NCBI RefSeq assembly: GCF_001949145.1
Contig: NW_019091525.1
Span: 465,663-529,662, forward strand
Direction of reading: 5' to 3'
DNA length: 64,000 nucleotides
From: Acanthaster planci
Taxonomy: Eukaryota; Echinodermata; Asteroidea; Valvatida; Acanthasteridae
In this document: one piece after another, positions 49,101 to 60,100 of the stretch
Layout of the letters: each line of letters begins with the position of its first letter
How positions within the stretch are numbered: the stretch's first letter is position 1
Position numbers and translations under genes: made by a program
The notes under the pieces: model-generated
Seen by the model: the letters and a program-made list of their open reading frames with translations, nothing else
Database searches by the model: none
What the model was told of the DNA's origin: nothing

Positions 49101-50884
49101 AGGGTTGACTTAGTTCTTTTTGATAATTTACACGGTCCATGAAAAGTGGTTTTATTTGTTATATTTGGGAGAAAAAAAATGTAAAAGTTTTTGGCAAAAT
49201 GGCTCTGCCCCCGAGAGGAATCTCACTAACATAGAAAATCTGAATATCTGTGACATGCATTTTTGAGAGGACATCGTCACATGCCACCAGCGCATCAATG
49301 CATATCTCGAGTCGACTTTGGAATATTCAGTCCAATGTTGGGGTTTTAGAGATCACGCTGATCAGATTTGTTACCACAGGCAACGGCAACACCTATAAAG
49401 ATTGGATAAGCCTGCAAAACTTTCCTAACAGTAAAATTTAGACAAATTTGGACATCAAAAGTCAGGCTGACCAAAGCAAATAGTCAGGGCTGACAGAGAG
49501 CTCCAAACTGCATTTTGAGTGACAGCGTTTTCCTCCTAATACGTACAACTCATTTTGCTGAAGTCAGACGTTGTGCCCACCATCTGTGGGAAATTAAACA
49601 AAATGCCTGAGAACAAAGACAAAGTGGAGCTTTCATGAAATGCCAACGACAAAGGGTACCTTTCCAAATCGACCCACGCTATTTCACTCAATATGCTATG
49701 CAATTTCTCATATGGTGGCCAAACCATATGTGCACAAACTTTTACCATGTGTGTGGGTATCGTAGACATGGACATGTATTTTATGTTCGAACATTCTGCA
49801 GGCACATAAATTGTGCATGTCCGATGTCTACCGTACGTTCCTCTTGGGTCTAGATGAACGAAAAAGGTGCCTGACTATAATTTGGGTTCTCAAATGTAGG
49901 TCACCCATTGCACCATCACTTGTCAGGATTAAAACATTCATTGAAGAGTTCGTAAAATTAACCACAGCAAAGGAAATAGTATTCCATTTTTACATACCCT
50001 ATAATGTTACTGGCATAGTAGTGAATGTTTAAAAGAATTAACAGTTTTTCCATGGACATTTTTATGGACCCTTTCATTCTTTGCCAAATAATTTACTTTC
50101 TATCAAGAGTGAATCAATATACTGACTTGGAACAGGGCATATTAGAAACAAAAGGTAATATTTCCATTGACTTGATTGTATCAGAATTGTGTCAGAAACA
50201 GAGTGCTACTTATGAAGTTAAAAACTCACCAAGAATTCCGAACGCAGAAACAGTCCTTGCTAGTCCGGCAGTCCCCTTCTGTCCTTGTTGCTTTGGTCGG
50301 TTCCCAACCTCCAACGTTCGTAGTAAATTTTGGACCTCAGAGCGACTATATTCAAGCTTGATAAAAATATTGTGAAATCATTTGTAAAACAATATGCTTA
50401 CAATTTTACTCCGGTAAACTCATTGATTTACTCTGTTTTGACACAAAACAGTAGTTTCTGTAATCACATGTTGTTCTATACATGTACATGTACCTTGTCA
50501 TCACTGATATGCAGATCACATGGCTCTGTTCTGTCAATCTTTAACACTCTGAAAATATCCTCAGTGTTATTTGAACCAATCACGTAAAACCGCTGGAAAA
50601 AAAAGGGAAAGAAGAAATGAGAAAATACATTGTAGTGTGTAACACTGAGCATATACTGTATGCACTGTACCTACCAAGTAAGAATTTATGATTAGCAATA
50701 CCAGTTTAAAACTCCAAATGAGTAATTTTCCATTTTGTGTTCTGTGTATGTGTGTCTTGCAGACTGCCAAAAGAAAAAAAATCTTGTGCTATAACATGTA
50801 TAAAGTGAAAAAAAAGAAATAACTTACTGCTTTGGTTTCATACAGAACAATTTTCTGTAAGTTGCATATCATAATGTTGGCCAT
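31193..50884 (-). CDS. FIG4: FIG4, Sac-domain polyphosphoinositide phosphatase (complete)
   Basis: Coding exons in transcript order: 50884-50828, 50592-50494, 50356-50230, 49036-48982, 48870-48760, 48565-48515, 47359-47277, 46978-46850, 46629-46529, 45752-45590, 43480-43383, 43264-43131, 42709-42590, 42048-41913, 41511-41453, 40924-40758, 40327-40189, 39473-39264, 35268-35185, 34601-34418, 34304-34225, 34030-33935, 31370-31193. All phases agree: 2661 nt, 886 codons plus stop. Landmarks: [63 protein letters not shown], catalytic [12 protein letters not shown] (C466-X5-R472), [35 protein letters not shown], and C-terminal [12 protein letters not shown]. Known role: PI(3,5)P2 5-phosphatase in the PIKfyve-VAC14 complex on endolysosomes. 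The stretch before MMKFVWN is about 20 residues shorter than in vertebrates. One GC-AG intron. Divergent from OSCP1. Confidence 0.97.
32745..33065. repeat. Minisatellite, about 57-bp unit, in FIG4 intron 22
   Basis: Five to six diverged tandem units. Each holds a core like GATCCGCCCTCCCAATAAGG then GGGCAGAATTCCGACAA, then AAGTTnAGTGCATACT. Clear repeats begin near 32765, 32820, 32877, 32935 and 32991. Confidence 0.88.
36136..36190. repeat. Short hairpin, GACTGGTT type
   Basis: GACTGGTTCCCAACCC at the left and GCGGGAAACCAGTGC at the right are imperfect inverted repeats. Same arm sequence as the hairpin at 36838-36914. Confidence 0.5.
36838..36914. repeat. Short hairpin, GACTGGTT type, second copy
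   Basis: GACTGGTTTCCATCC (36838-36852) and GGATGGGAACCAGTC (36900-36914) pair at 14 of 15 bases around a 47-base centre. Confidence 0.7.
38753..38877 (+). mobile_element. TTAA-family MITE, right end only
   Basis: TGAATTTTTGAAGAATTTTG, then GCCCGGCAATG and finally GCAAGAAGTGGTTAA (TTAA at 38874-38877) match the right terminus of the copy at 55935-56530. The left part is absent. Confidence 0.62.
39764..39849. repeat. Long palindrome in FIG4 intron 17
   Basis: The centre 39795-39818 is a perfect 24-bp palindrome (CCAAGGATATCA and its complement). Pairing continues outward: CAGATTTACCAGTGAAAGCA at the left against TGCTTCTACTGGTGAATCTG at the right, so arms reach about 38 bp with few mismatches. 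Confidence 0.85.
43265..43382 (-). other. FIG4 intron 11, GC-AG splice type
   Basis: Exon 11 ends CTTGTCAAG and the intron begins GCAAGT (plus-strand ACTTGC at 43377-43382); exon 12 starts after CTAG. No GT donor nearby keeps the conserved NLVK-KREKRK frame. The intron is 118 nt. GC-AG introns are a known minor class with otherwise strong donor consensus, as here. Confidence 0.85.
44389..45555. mobile_element. hAT-like non-autonomous element in FIG4 intron 10
   Basis: Left end AGGGGTCAAAATTAA with GGTGGCCTGC just inside; right end GTGGTCTGCTGGCC lies as its complement inside TTAATTTTGACCCCTG. Read inward, the right terminus is CAGGGGTCAAAATTAA, typical of hAT ends. About 1.17 kb with no transposase frame. 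It stops about 34 bp from the exon 10 donor. Clear 8-bp duplications were not seen. Confidence 0.62.
47457..48223 (+). mobile_element. Pogo/Tigger-like element, copy B, in FIG4 intron 6
   Basis: Left end CATTAAATTCCAGCCAAGTC, right end GCTGACTTAGCTGGAGTTTA then CTG, with TA on both sides (47455-47456 and 48224-48225). Same orientation and internal order as copy A at 2408-3162; 767 against 755 bp. Confidence 0.72.
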
Positions 50885-51681
50885 TTCACTAGCTGTGCCG
50901 CTCTAACTTCAAGTATACATGTAGTATGCTAATATAATGTGGAGTACATCTACGGGGAGATGATCTGTGAAAGTTTCAAGGTGCTCAATCTAATTTGAGG
51001 AAACAAATTACCAAATTACTAAAAAATAACATATCAATTACACAAGTCCACGTCCCCCTAGGGAATAAAAGAAAAGAAAAAGACACAGCAGCATGTTACA
51101 ACTAAATTTAAAGCAAAATCCAAGCAGTTGTCACTCATGTCTCAATGCAACAACTTATTACACACTGCCTACTGCATTTCAAGATTTGGCATGGAGTTCC
51201 TTCCTCGATGGTCTGGCCATAGCCCAATCTTTAAAAAGGCAGTAGGGTGTGACAATGTATGCCCAAACTACAGCAAAATCAATCCCAACTACGGTTGGGA
51301 TGGTCCTTACTATAGTGATGTTGTTGGGCTGGCCCATCTACATGTATACATGTCATGTATGCAGTCTAGAAAATACAAACTTTAGAAGACAGAGCTGTAG
51401 AAAATTTCTCAACTTGCTCCACATACCGTACATGTACATTTAGAGAAGGAGGTCTGACTTCCCTGATCACGCTACATGTATGTCATGAGGCCTTAATTTA
51501 AGAAGGGGATATCTTCACGCAAGTGAACTCATAGGAGAAAGTTCCACACATGTACATTAACATGTACACAGACATCACTTGACCAGTGTTGACACCCTGC
51601 CCCCCCCCGAACTCTGGGGTTTATCCCAAATTTTTGGAATCAGGTACTCCCTTTATGTCAACACCAAGTACCCAGGTACTC
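50885..51681. other. FIG4 5' flank
   Basis: Should hold the FIG4 promoter and 5' UTR. No TATA box or initiator motif stands out. A poly-C run (51600-51608) and several TACATGTA words are present. Confidence 0.45.
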
Positions 51682-52284
51682 TTAACCACTACCAGCCGGG
51701 GACTCTGAAATCAGAGCCGTATGGTTTATATGTGTGGCCGGGGTCTCCGAACTCGGACAAAGGAAACAGGGCCCTGTAACAAAAGACCGTACTCCGTACA
51801 AAAGACCAGGCTGTTGGGCATTACCGGCATTTTTCACTCTCAAAAGNNNNNNNNNNNNNNNNNNNNNNNNNNNNNNNNNNNNNNNNNNNNNNNNNNNNNN
51901 NNNNNNNNNNNNNNNNNNNNNNNNNNNNNNNNNNNNNNNNNNNNNNNNNNNNNNNNNNNNNNNNNNNNNNNNNNNNNNNNNNNNNNNNNNNNNNNNNNNN
52001 NNNNNNNNNNNNNNNNNNNNNNNNNNNNNNNNNNNNNNNNNNNNNNNNNNNNNNNNNNNNNNNNNNNNNNNNNNNNNNNNNNNNNNNNNNNNNNNNNNNN
52101 NNNNNNNNNNNNNNNNNNNNNNNNNNNNNNNNNNNNNNNNNNNNNNNNNNNNNNNNNNNNNNNNNNNNNNNNNNNNNNNNNNNNNNNNNNNNNNNNNNNN
52201 NNNNNNNNNNNNNNNNNNNNNNNNNNNNNTCATGCCGGCCCAGCATCCTCAATGTTGAAAAATGCCCCGGCACGAAGTGGTTAA
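51682..52284 (+). mobile_element. TTAA-bounded MITE, copy 2, mostly replaced by a gap
   Basis: Starts TTAACCACTACCAGCCGGGG and ends CCCCGGCACGAAGTGGTTAA. Both ends closely match copy 1 (620-1170). The interior is 383 Ns. Confidence 0.75.
51847..52229. other. Assembly gap (383 N) inside MITE copy 2
   Basis: Run of N. Flanks are the two halves of one MITE copy. Confidence 0.99.
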
Positions 52285-52777
52285 TAATATTAAGAACACT
52301 CAACAAATGGTCCTGCATGCAATCCCGGCAGACCATGTGTCCGAAACAGGACTCTTTTTTCATACATAGGAAACAGCACATTGTTCTAAACATTAGAGAG
52401 GATAACCCGCTTTCCTTTTCCATCAGCTTTGTTCATCTCTGAGTAAAATGTACATGTATGACCACGAGATCAAGTTTTTCAGTGGCACAATGATTTTCCA
52501 GCAATTCTACCCTTCACTATTTAAAGCTCACATACAGTATATTTTGTAGGCCTACACATGTACATGTATGTGGAATGGAACCGAGTTTTGAGATCAACGG
52601 GCAGGTGCCCAGGTAGCCGGCACAGGCATACTTTGCCCATGTTATTTCCGACTTCACCCTGAACCACTTCACTCCACTAGGCCTAATGTTAGCATGGTTA
52701 GTCATGCTAGTCCAGTGTGAGCCTCAATTTATGGTAGGGGTAGTCTGAGTAACGTGGACCTTACGGATCCCTTTTAG

Positions 52778-52825
52778 AAACATTTGGACATGGTCAAGTG
52801 AAAGCCCGACCACGTCCAAATGTTT
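52778..52825. repeat. Short hairpin, 18-bp arms
   Basis: AAACATTTGGACATGGTC (52778-52795) pairs at 17 of 18 bases with GACCACGTCCAAATGTTT (52808-52825) around a 12-base loop. Confidence 0.88.
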
Positions 52826-54137
52826 AAAATGGCAATTTGTATTTTATTGTAGAGATCCTACATGTACTTGGACTATAGTAGAGGCACCAGTGTGGAGTTC
52901 ATTACTTATTCCTCATCTGACATTCGACACTACATGCTGAACATGTACATGTACAGGTAAATGTTTGATATTCAATGTTGAATAAGTAACTATTTGACAT
53001 GCAGGATGCACACCCCAAAAAGCACAGGAGTGCAAAAGAAAAAAAAATCCAAAAAAGTATTTGGACCCTGAAAAACACCATGCCATGTGTTGCCAGGAGT
53101 CGTCGCTGATTGAGGAGAACAACGACAAAGTGTATAGAAGCACTTTGAAAAAAGAGATATAGAGCCAGGGCATGGGATTGATGTATTCAGTTTGACAGAC
53201 TGAAATAGTTTCGATGAAAACAGCAAGTATACAAAAACTAACCTTTATTTTTCCTGTAACATGTCTAATTTACTAATCATGCTAATAATTATACTGCTGT
53301 AAAAAATCATTGCCTATATTTCTGGGCATGTTTTATGCTGAAAAACCTGTTGCCCTTGGTTCCCTCTGTGGGAGAGAGTTGTTTGTGTATGATGTACATT
53401 ATTATGAATATGAAATGGCACGTACATGTACAATGACTTGGGTACGGGTAGGAAAGGATTAGTTACTCTATTTATCGCGGTAGTTATCACATTTCCTGAT
53501 CGAAATAAAGATTGCTCACTCACTTTCCCAAATTATCCTATCCTTGCTGTTGTTTAACTCTTACCTTTTAATTTGATTTATAAAATATTGTTTTGTTTTT
53601 GTTTATTAATCTTCCTCAATGACACAGTACAGTACCTCAGAAAATCTGTGTGCGCACCTTATGCAAGCGGAAGTGAAGTCTCTATTGCAGTCGGCCGTCG
53701 GCCTACATGTACAATTGTACGTGGCCTACATGTATCTAGAAAATTTGTCTACGTAGGCCTTTAAAGCGCTTTGTTTACGAATAAATAATGATAAACAGAA
53801 TTAGTTTGTTTCCAAAGGACAAAAAAGCCTCATTTTGTGACAATTTTCCATTTTACCTGTAGCTGACTCCTTTTTTAATACGCTTCGGGCCGGCCCAGTA
53901 TGCCATCGCCAGAAGCTTCATGATAATTGTCAAGTGAGGAGCGCCACCAAGAGGCCACGCCAATATACAGGAGGTTTTCTTTTTCATTGGTACTCGGAGA
54001 TCAATGCAGATTACATACTCAACGCGGAAACTAGGGAAACTGCTCTCAGTGTATCGTGAACGTGTATCTATACCTTCATGCAGCATACCGGCGCAGCAAT
54101 TGTGTTGCTGTAGAAAAGCCAATAGTTTTTGGTCAAA
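52826..54137. other. OSCP1 5' flank, nothing further recognised
   Basis: Spacer between the divergent FIG4 and OSCP1 genes. It should include the OSCP1 promoter and 5' UTR; no decisive core motif was seen. Confidence 0.45.
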
Positions 54138-57100
54138 ATGTCGTTCCGACCGTTGCCAATTCTGTTTATTAATTTGGGAGGGGAGATGCTGTACATCCTT
54201 GACCAGCGACTGCGAGCGCAAAACATCCCACTCGACAAGTCTAAAAAAGGTAGGACCTACATGTAGGCACCATCACCATGATCACAGATCACCGATCAGT
54301 CTAAGTTCTTCGGCAGTCATGGCAGTTCGGACATCATCATAGACCATGGCCATGGACACAGAAATATGTCCCAACTGTAGTGTATGCTAGTACAGTGTTG
54401 CAGTTGGACTGGCCCAACAATTGCCTAGTAGTACTGGTATTATTGGTCATGTTGGTGGCCCGTCTCTACAGACATTTCTCAACCTTCTCCACATTTGTGC
54501 AATTTGATTCCTGACATAATTCATCTCAAATATGGCACTTACATGTAATTAATCTGTACCGTCTGACCGTACTCACCTGTAGTGTAGGCCTAGGCCCCCT
54601 ATAAACAGGATAAAATTTTTTTGTAAAAGCACAAGTTGATGATCATGATGATGTGCATGTATCGCGGGAGGTCCAAATTTCGAGGGGCCCTGTTTTCTCA
54701 TCTTTACATGTACCTTCTGCGTTATGCCGTGTGATGTAAACAACTTCAAGTTAAATAAAGTACCTTCAGACTTGCTGAAGATCTTCTCTTCCCACTGACC
54801 GAAAAATGTGTAAAGTTAAGGCTTTGGCGGTAAGTTGCACTCATAAATGTCTAAAGTTTATGTATTTAGGCCTAGTTTACAAGATACAAAAACATTCTAC
54901 ATGTACATTGTGGGGATATTTAATATTCATGACAGTGTCTTTTAAAGTTTCAGATTACAATGTTTCAAAGTCGCTATTTGTGTATGACTGCAGTCACCGT
55001 TGCATGCAGGGAAAAGTACAGATGCTTAGAAAAGACATGTTCCTTAGGCTACATGTATATCATTTTCTCACTGCCTGGCAAATCATTTTTCCCTCACGTT
55101 TCAATTCGTGCACGAATATAAAACATCTAAATACTTATGTTTCTAAGAACAGTAATTCGTTTTGGGTTTTTTCTTTCATTTCTTTCAACAAATGTTAAAG
55201 TAAAGTGACTGTGTGGAGTTTTTACAATGAAGGCCCACAAAATAAAAAATGGATTGATATTTTGACAAAAAAGAGATTTTAATAAATACTCATTAGGCCC
55301 TAGATACCGGTATTACAACCAACACTTGACATCCTAGAGCAAAATACGTACATGTACATGTTACTTTCTCATCTTGCAGAACATGTGTACAAGCCAAGTG
55401 CTGCAGTCTGGGCAAGTGTCCACAGGAACTACATTGTATTCACCATCAATGCTTACCAAAGCATTTTGGTGTGTTGTTGATGTGAATGAGCCAAAGAAGC
55501 CTCGTGTGATTTCTCCACCTCAACCTGATCCAAGTCATGCACCTGCACCAGAACACAACATCGCTTCAGAGCACCACCGATGGAGATGACAGCGACTCAG
55601 AGATTGATAACAAGTGCCATGTTTTCCACTGATTTTGACCCACTGAACTTGCAAACTCCATCAATTTAACATCATGGAGCCAGTGAATGTTCAAAAACTG
55701 CTTGCACTGGACACACATCAAGTACACTGTACTGTTGCAGTGTCATCCTCTCTTGGCAAGGGATACATTTCAGTGTCACACCTTGTCACAGTCTCCCATG
55801 TTTCCAACCCACAGAGGAGTACATGTAAATTTTATCAATGCAGTTTCCTTTTTTTATCAGGAGACTTCCCGTGGAAAAATATAAGCCATTTTTTTAGTTC
55901 TAGCATGTTTGTTATTGTGCCAAGTAAATTATGGTTAACCACTTCCTGCCAGGCGACCCGTTTTCGAGTACATAGGCTTTATATGCAGAGCTGGGGATCC
56001 CGGAACTGGGACAAAAGAGTTGGGCCTTGTAACAAAAGACCGTGCTCAGCACAAAAGACTGAGCTGCTGGGCATTACCAACATTTTTTCGCTCTCAATAG
56101 TGGGGATAATCCAGCCTTGTTTTGAAACAGTATACCACAGTTTGAGACATGTAGAGTGACCGGATTACCACCGGGGACAAAAGCTCTCCACCACCCGCAG
56201 TGATGAGCCACACAGCACCACTGCATGCTAATCTGGCCCCTGAAAAGAGGTCAGCAGTGCACTGTGCTGGTTTCGGGAACAAAAGAATCTTACCTAACAC
56301 CGCACAATCTGGGCTCTTTTTCCAAGGCTGCAGGCCTGGCTGAAATATTCAAGAGTCTGTGAATTTTACCTGTTAGCTTTAGAGTAGTGCCCAAAGAGTC
56401 TTTCATGTGGGTATAAACAGCCATTAAATGAAATGATGAATTTTTGAAGAATTTTGAAAATGGAAAATCTTGAAAAGGACCCGGCATCTTGTCTTGCTGA
56501 AGAAAAATCCACCCGGCAGCAAGTGGTTAAAGAAATAATCTCGACAGTAAGCACTAGAACATGCTGTTTGTTTTGGTTTTAAAAATAAATGAAAGTGTGT
56601 TCAATATACAAATTTTCCAATTCATTAATTTTATGTTTAACAAAAAATAAACATAGGACAGTTGGAAAAAAACATAAAGCACAGAAACACCTCCAATAGT
56701 TTTATTTTATTTCTTATTTGAAATTTAAATTTATTTCAGTATTTTTGAGGTAAAAAAAGAGATTGATTTTGGAAAAGACAACTTCCGACAAAGGATAAGA
56801 TGAAGTCGCACGGCAACAAACATTTGTTTCATGCATGGCTTTACTTGGACACCGTACCTCTGTACAACCCTTGAAAGTACATGTACATGCAGGTCACACT
56901 CACCGACGGGTGGCACGTTCGTGAGAGCATTGGAGATTACTCCGTTGGGCTAAAGCTGTGTAGGTCATCCAGTTTTGATCATTGTTATCAATTACATGTA
57001 CCGGTAACTAAGGGAAGGGGATGAGGATATTGGTTGATATCTTGCATTTGTTTGTTTTTGTCAAATTAAAGAAAAAGCCTTATTCCCTTGAAAACCGGTC

Positions 57101-60100
57101 TCTGGTGGATATACGCGCTATCGGTTCCTATATTATCAAAGTAACCGAGTCTATAGACCTTATTGCTGTTACCATGTGTGTGATTTGAACAATGGAAGAA
57201 AGGCATTGTGGGAAGAAAAAAGTGCCGTTTTCCCCCTTTTTTCTCACGATGCCTTTCTACCATTGTTCAAAACCACCCATGCGGTATACTATTAGCAATA
57301 CGTAAGGCTTATTATCGTGGTATCAGAACTACTGAATTTTGCATTGGCAGTGAGATCCTAGTCGGCAATAGTCGCCCAGGTAATCAATAAATTATGGCCT
57401 GAGGATTAGGTTTATTAAAACAGAATGAAAAATTCAGCATGTTTCCGTAAGTTTTTTATTTTTTAATAAAAGATGTAATTTTTCTGAAATTTAGATATTT
57501 TCCTTCACTGTGTCTGTCATTACCTACTGTACATGTGCCATGTATCTCTTTAATTACTGTATATTGACCGCTACCCTGCCCCTGGATATCTGTTCCTGGG
57601 TTCCCATATGTCAATTCTGAAATGGCCTAAGGTGTCTAAAGGCACGTTTTAACTGTGAAAGTGCCCATTTTGGGGAGTCAAAATACGGGCTCCTGTGCCG
57701 AAAAATTGTGTGTGTGTGTAAAGTGCCCCCTCCCATCTCCATTACAGTAGACTTGTTTCAATGGTATTTACCCTCTGGGGCAATTGATACTGAATAATTA
57801 CATTGGCATTATTGTCTCAATTTTTGCTCTTCCTACACAACTTACGTCAGTGGACATTTAGAATTTCTAATGTTATTTTGAATTAAACAGTTCAAGTCCA
57901 ATTATATGGTTATAACTCTGGGGGAATTAGAACTCAGAAAGCAGACTTTTTTACGATTGTTTCAGACATCAATAAGAATTAGTCCACAAAGAAAATGAAA
58001 TTGGTGATAGCCACATATTTATTATTCCTTAGGCAAACACCAATATTAGTAATAAAATAAAAGTCAAAGTTGTTGCTGCAATTAAGATTGAGGTATAATC
58101 TTCTAGTGAAAAAACTGAAGTTATTCCATGCCATATACATGAACCGGTACATTGTAAATTGGTAAGTGTAAGGTAACACACTGGCTGCAATTATTCCGAT
58201 CTCTGTCTTTCGGTGAAAGGCATCTTTAAGGAGAAGACTAGAAAAATACAGTAAATTACTGTTACCGGTAAAATGGAACTTTATCCCAAAATAAGGTTAT
58301 TTTGTTTCCTCTGAAAACTAAATCATTCTGTTTATCCTTATTTATTCATAAACAAAGTGCTTTAAAGGCCATCATACAGCACGTTCCCACTTGCATTGGG
58401 AAAAGGTGGATCTTGATCCAGCATTTTGGTGTGATCGTTATCTTACCGCAACAAAACCGCAAGTCGCTTGATCCACCTTTTCAGATGGAAATGTTGAGCC
58501 CGAAAGGTCACTGAGTTCGGTATTGCGCATGTGCTAGCTTGCTGAGCGCGCACTCAATGGCAGTGTTGCATGCTAGGGTGGCATGCATGTGACCCTGTGG
58601 TGTTTTGGGCGCGGAGTTCTACTGACAGAACGACCTTGAATCAGACCAAATGTTCAGCCTAGTACATTGTCTCTTCAAACTTTGCTTCCGTTTTGATACT
58701 CTGTCGCACACTGAGGGCTATACGGTAACACAGAATTAGTTTTTGACGGAAAGCAAGTGAAATTACACAAATGAAAAAGGTTAAGAAATGGACGAAAGCG
58801 CAACGAAAATTGTGAAAGGGCAAGGTACATGTACATATCGCAGCATACATGCATTGCACATGTGTGGTGACACATTTCGCTAGCCCGTAGTTCAGCAGTT
58901 GTGGATGCTGTGCTCGTTAAAAATTTCACATGAGCTACATGCCAAAAAACGTATTTCTTTGTTCATCAGACCGCAAAAGTTTTGGGCCACTCGTGCACGG
59001 ACGGATGTTGACAGGTCAAATTGCCGGATCAGATCCACCTTTTGTGTTCCCATCTGATCGTGATCCGCCAATCTCAAAATCTGATCCACCAATTGGGGGA
59101 TCTGTATCCTGCTCCAGAGGAGGATCAAGAAAGGTGGATCTGATCCTGATCTACCTTATAACGGTTAGCGTTCCCTCTACACACAATTGCCAGGTCTGAT
59201 CCACCAATTGGGGGATCTAATCCGGCAATTGGGCAAAAGGTGGATCAGATCTTCCAATTGGTGGATCAAGTGAGAACGGGCTGATAGAAACCATTGAACC
59301 GCAATAATACAGACTCCACCTCCGCTTACATACAATGCATGATACACAGATTTTTGGAGCTACCGTTACATGTATCATAGAGGAAAATAAATTGAGCCAC
59401 AAGCAAAATCTTATGAATCAAGTTAAAGAGTAAGAGTTCAATAACAACGAGGATAAGATAATTCAGGAAGGTGAGCGAGTAATCTGTATTTCGATTGGGA
59501 AATGTGATAACTGCCATGAGAATAGAGTAATCCATCCCACCCAATTTACATACATTATACATGTATGTGCCATTTCATAATGGACCCCACAGTTCTAGGG
59601 GTAGACATATACATGTAGGCCCGTCCCATCTTGGGCCTGTCCCAACTGAAGTCCATGACTGTCAGGTCGTAAATATTCTCCACCTACACTATACTGTCAT
59701 ACCTGTTATACATGTAGTGTAGATGGGACAGTCCCAACTTTGTACATGTACGTAGTTAGGACTGATGCTGTAGGTGAGGTGTTAAACAATAAACATTCTG
59801 ACTAGGCAAGATCTACAGGCATAACCTGATGACAGGTTGACAGGGGCTGAAGGGGGACGCCATGGCCTACTATGCCTTGATCATGTCGATCCTCCTAAAT
59901 CTGTACACCTGGGACTTTGAAACAAGATTTCCAGAAAACTACTGTGAAGTTTGAATTTTTGGAGGTAACTTTATGTTTACAACTCTCAATCTTTCATCAC
60001 AGCAATTCACATTGCAAAATCACTTCTTTTTGTGCCCAGGAGTGAGTCAAGTTTTAGTGGGTTCAACCCAGGTGTGTATAAAAATTCCTATATACATCTG

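Noticed and set aside
55374-55640. Open stretch in OSCP1 intron 1 with an acceptor-like TTGCAG and Pro/Asp-rich peptides
   Set aside because: Frames change (VNEPKKPRVISPP, then GDDSDSEIDNKC in another frame) and phase does not fit OSCP1. Perhaps a relic of a gene or transposase, but nothing recognisable.
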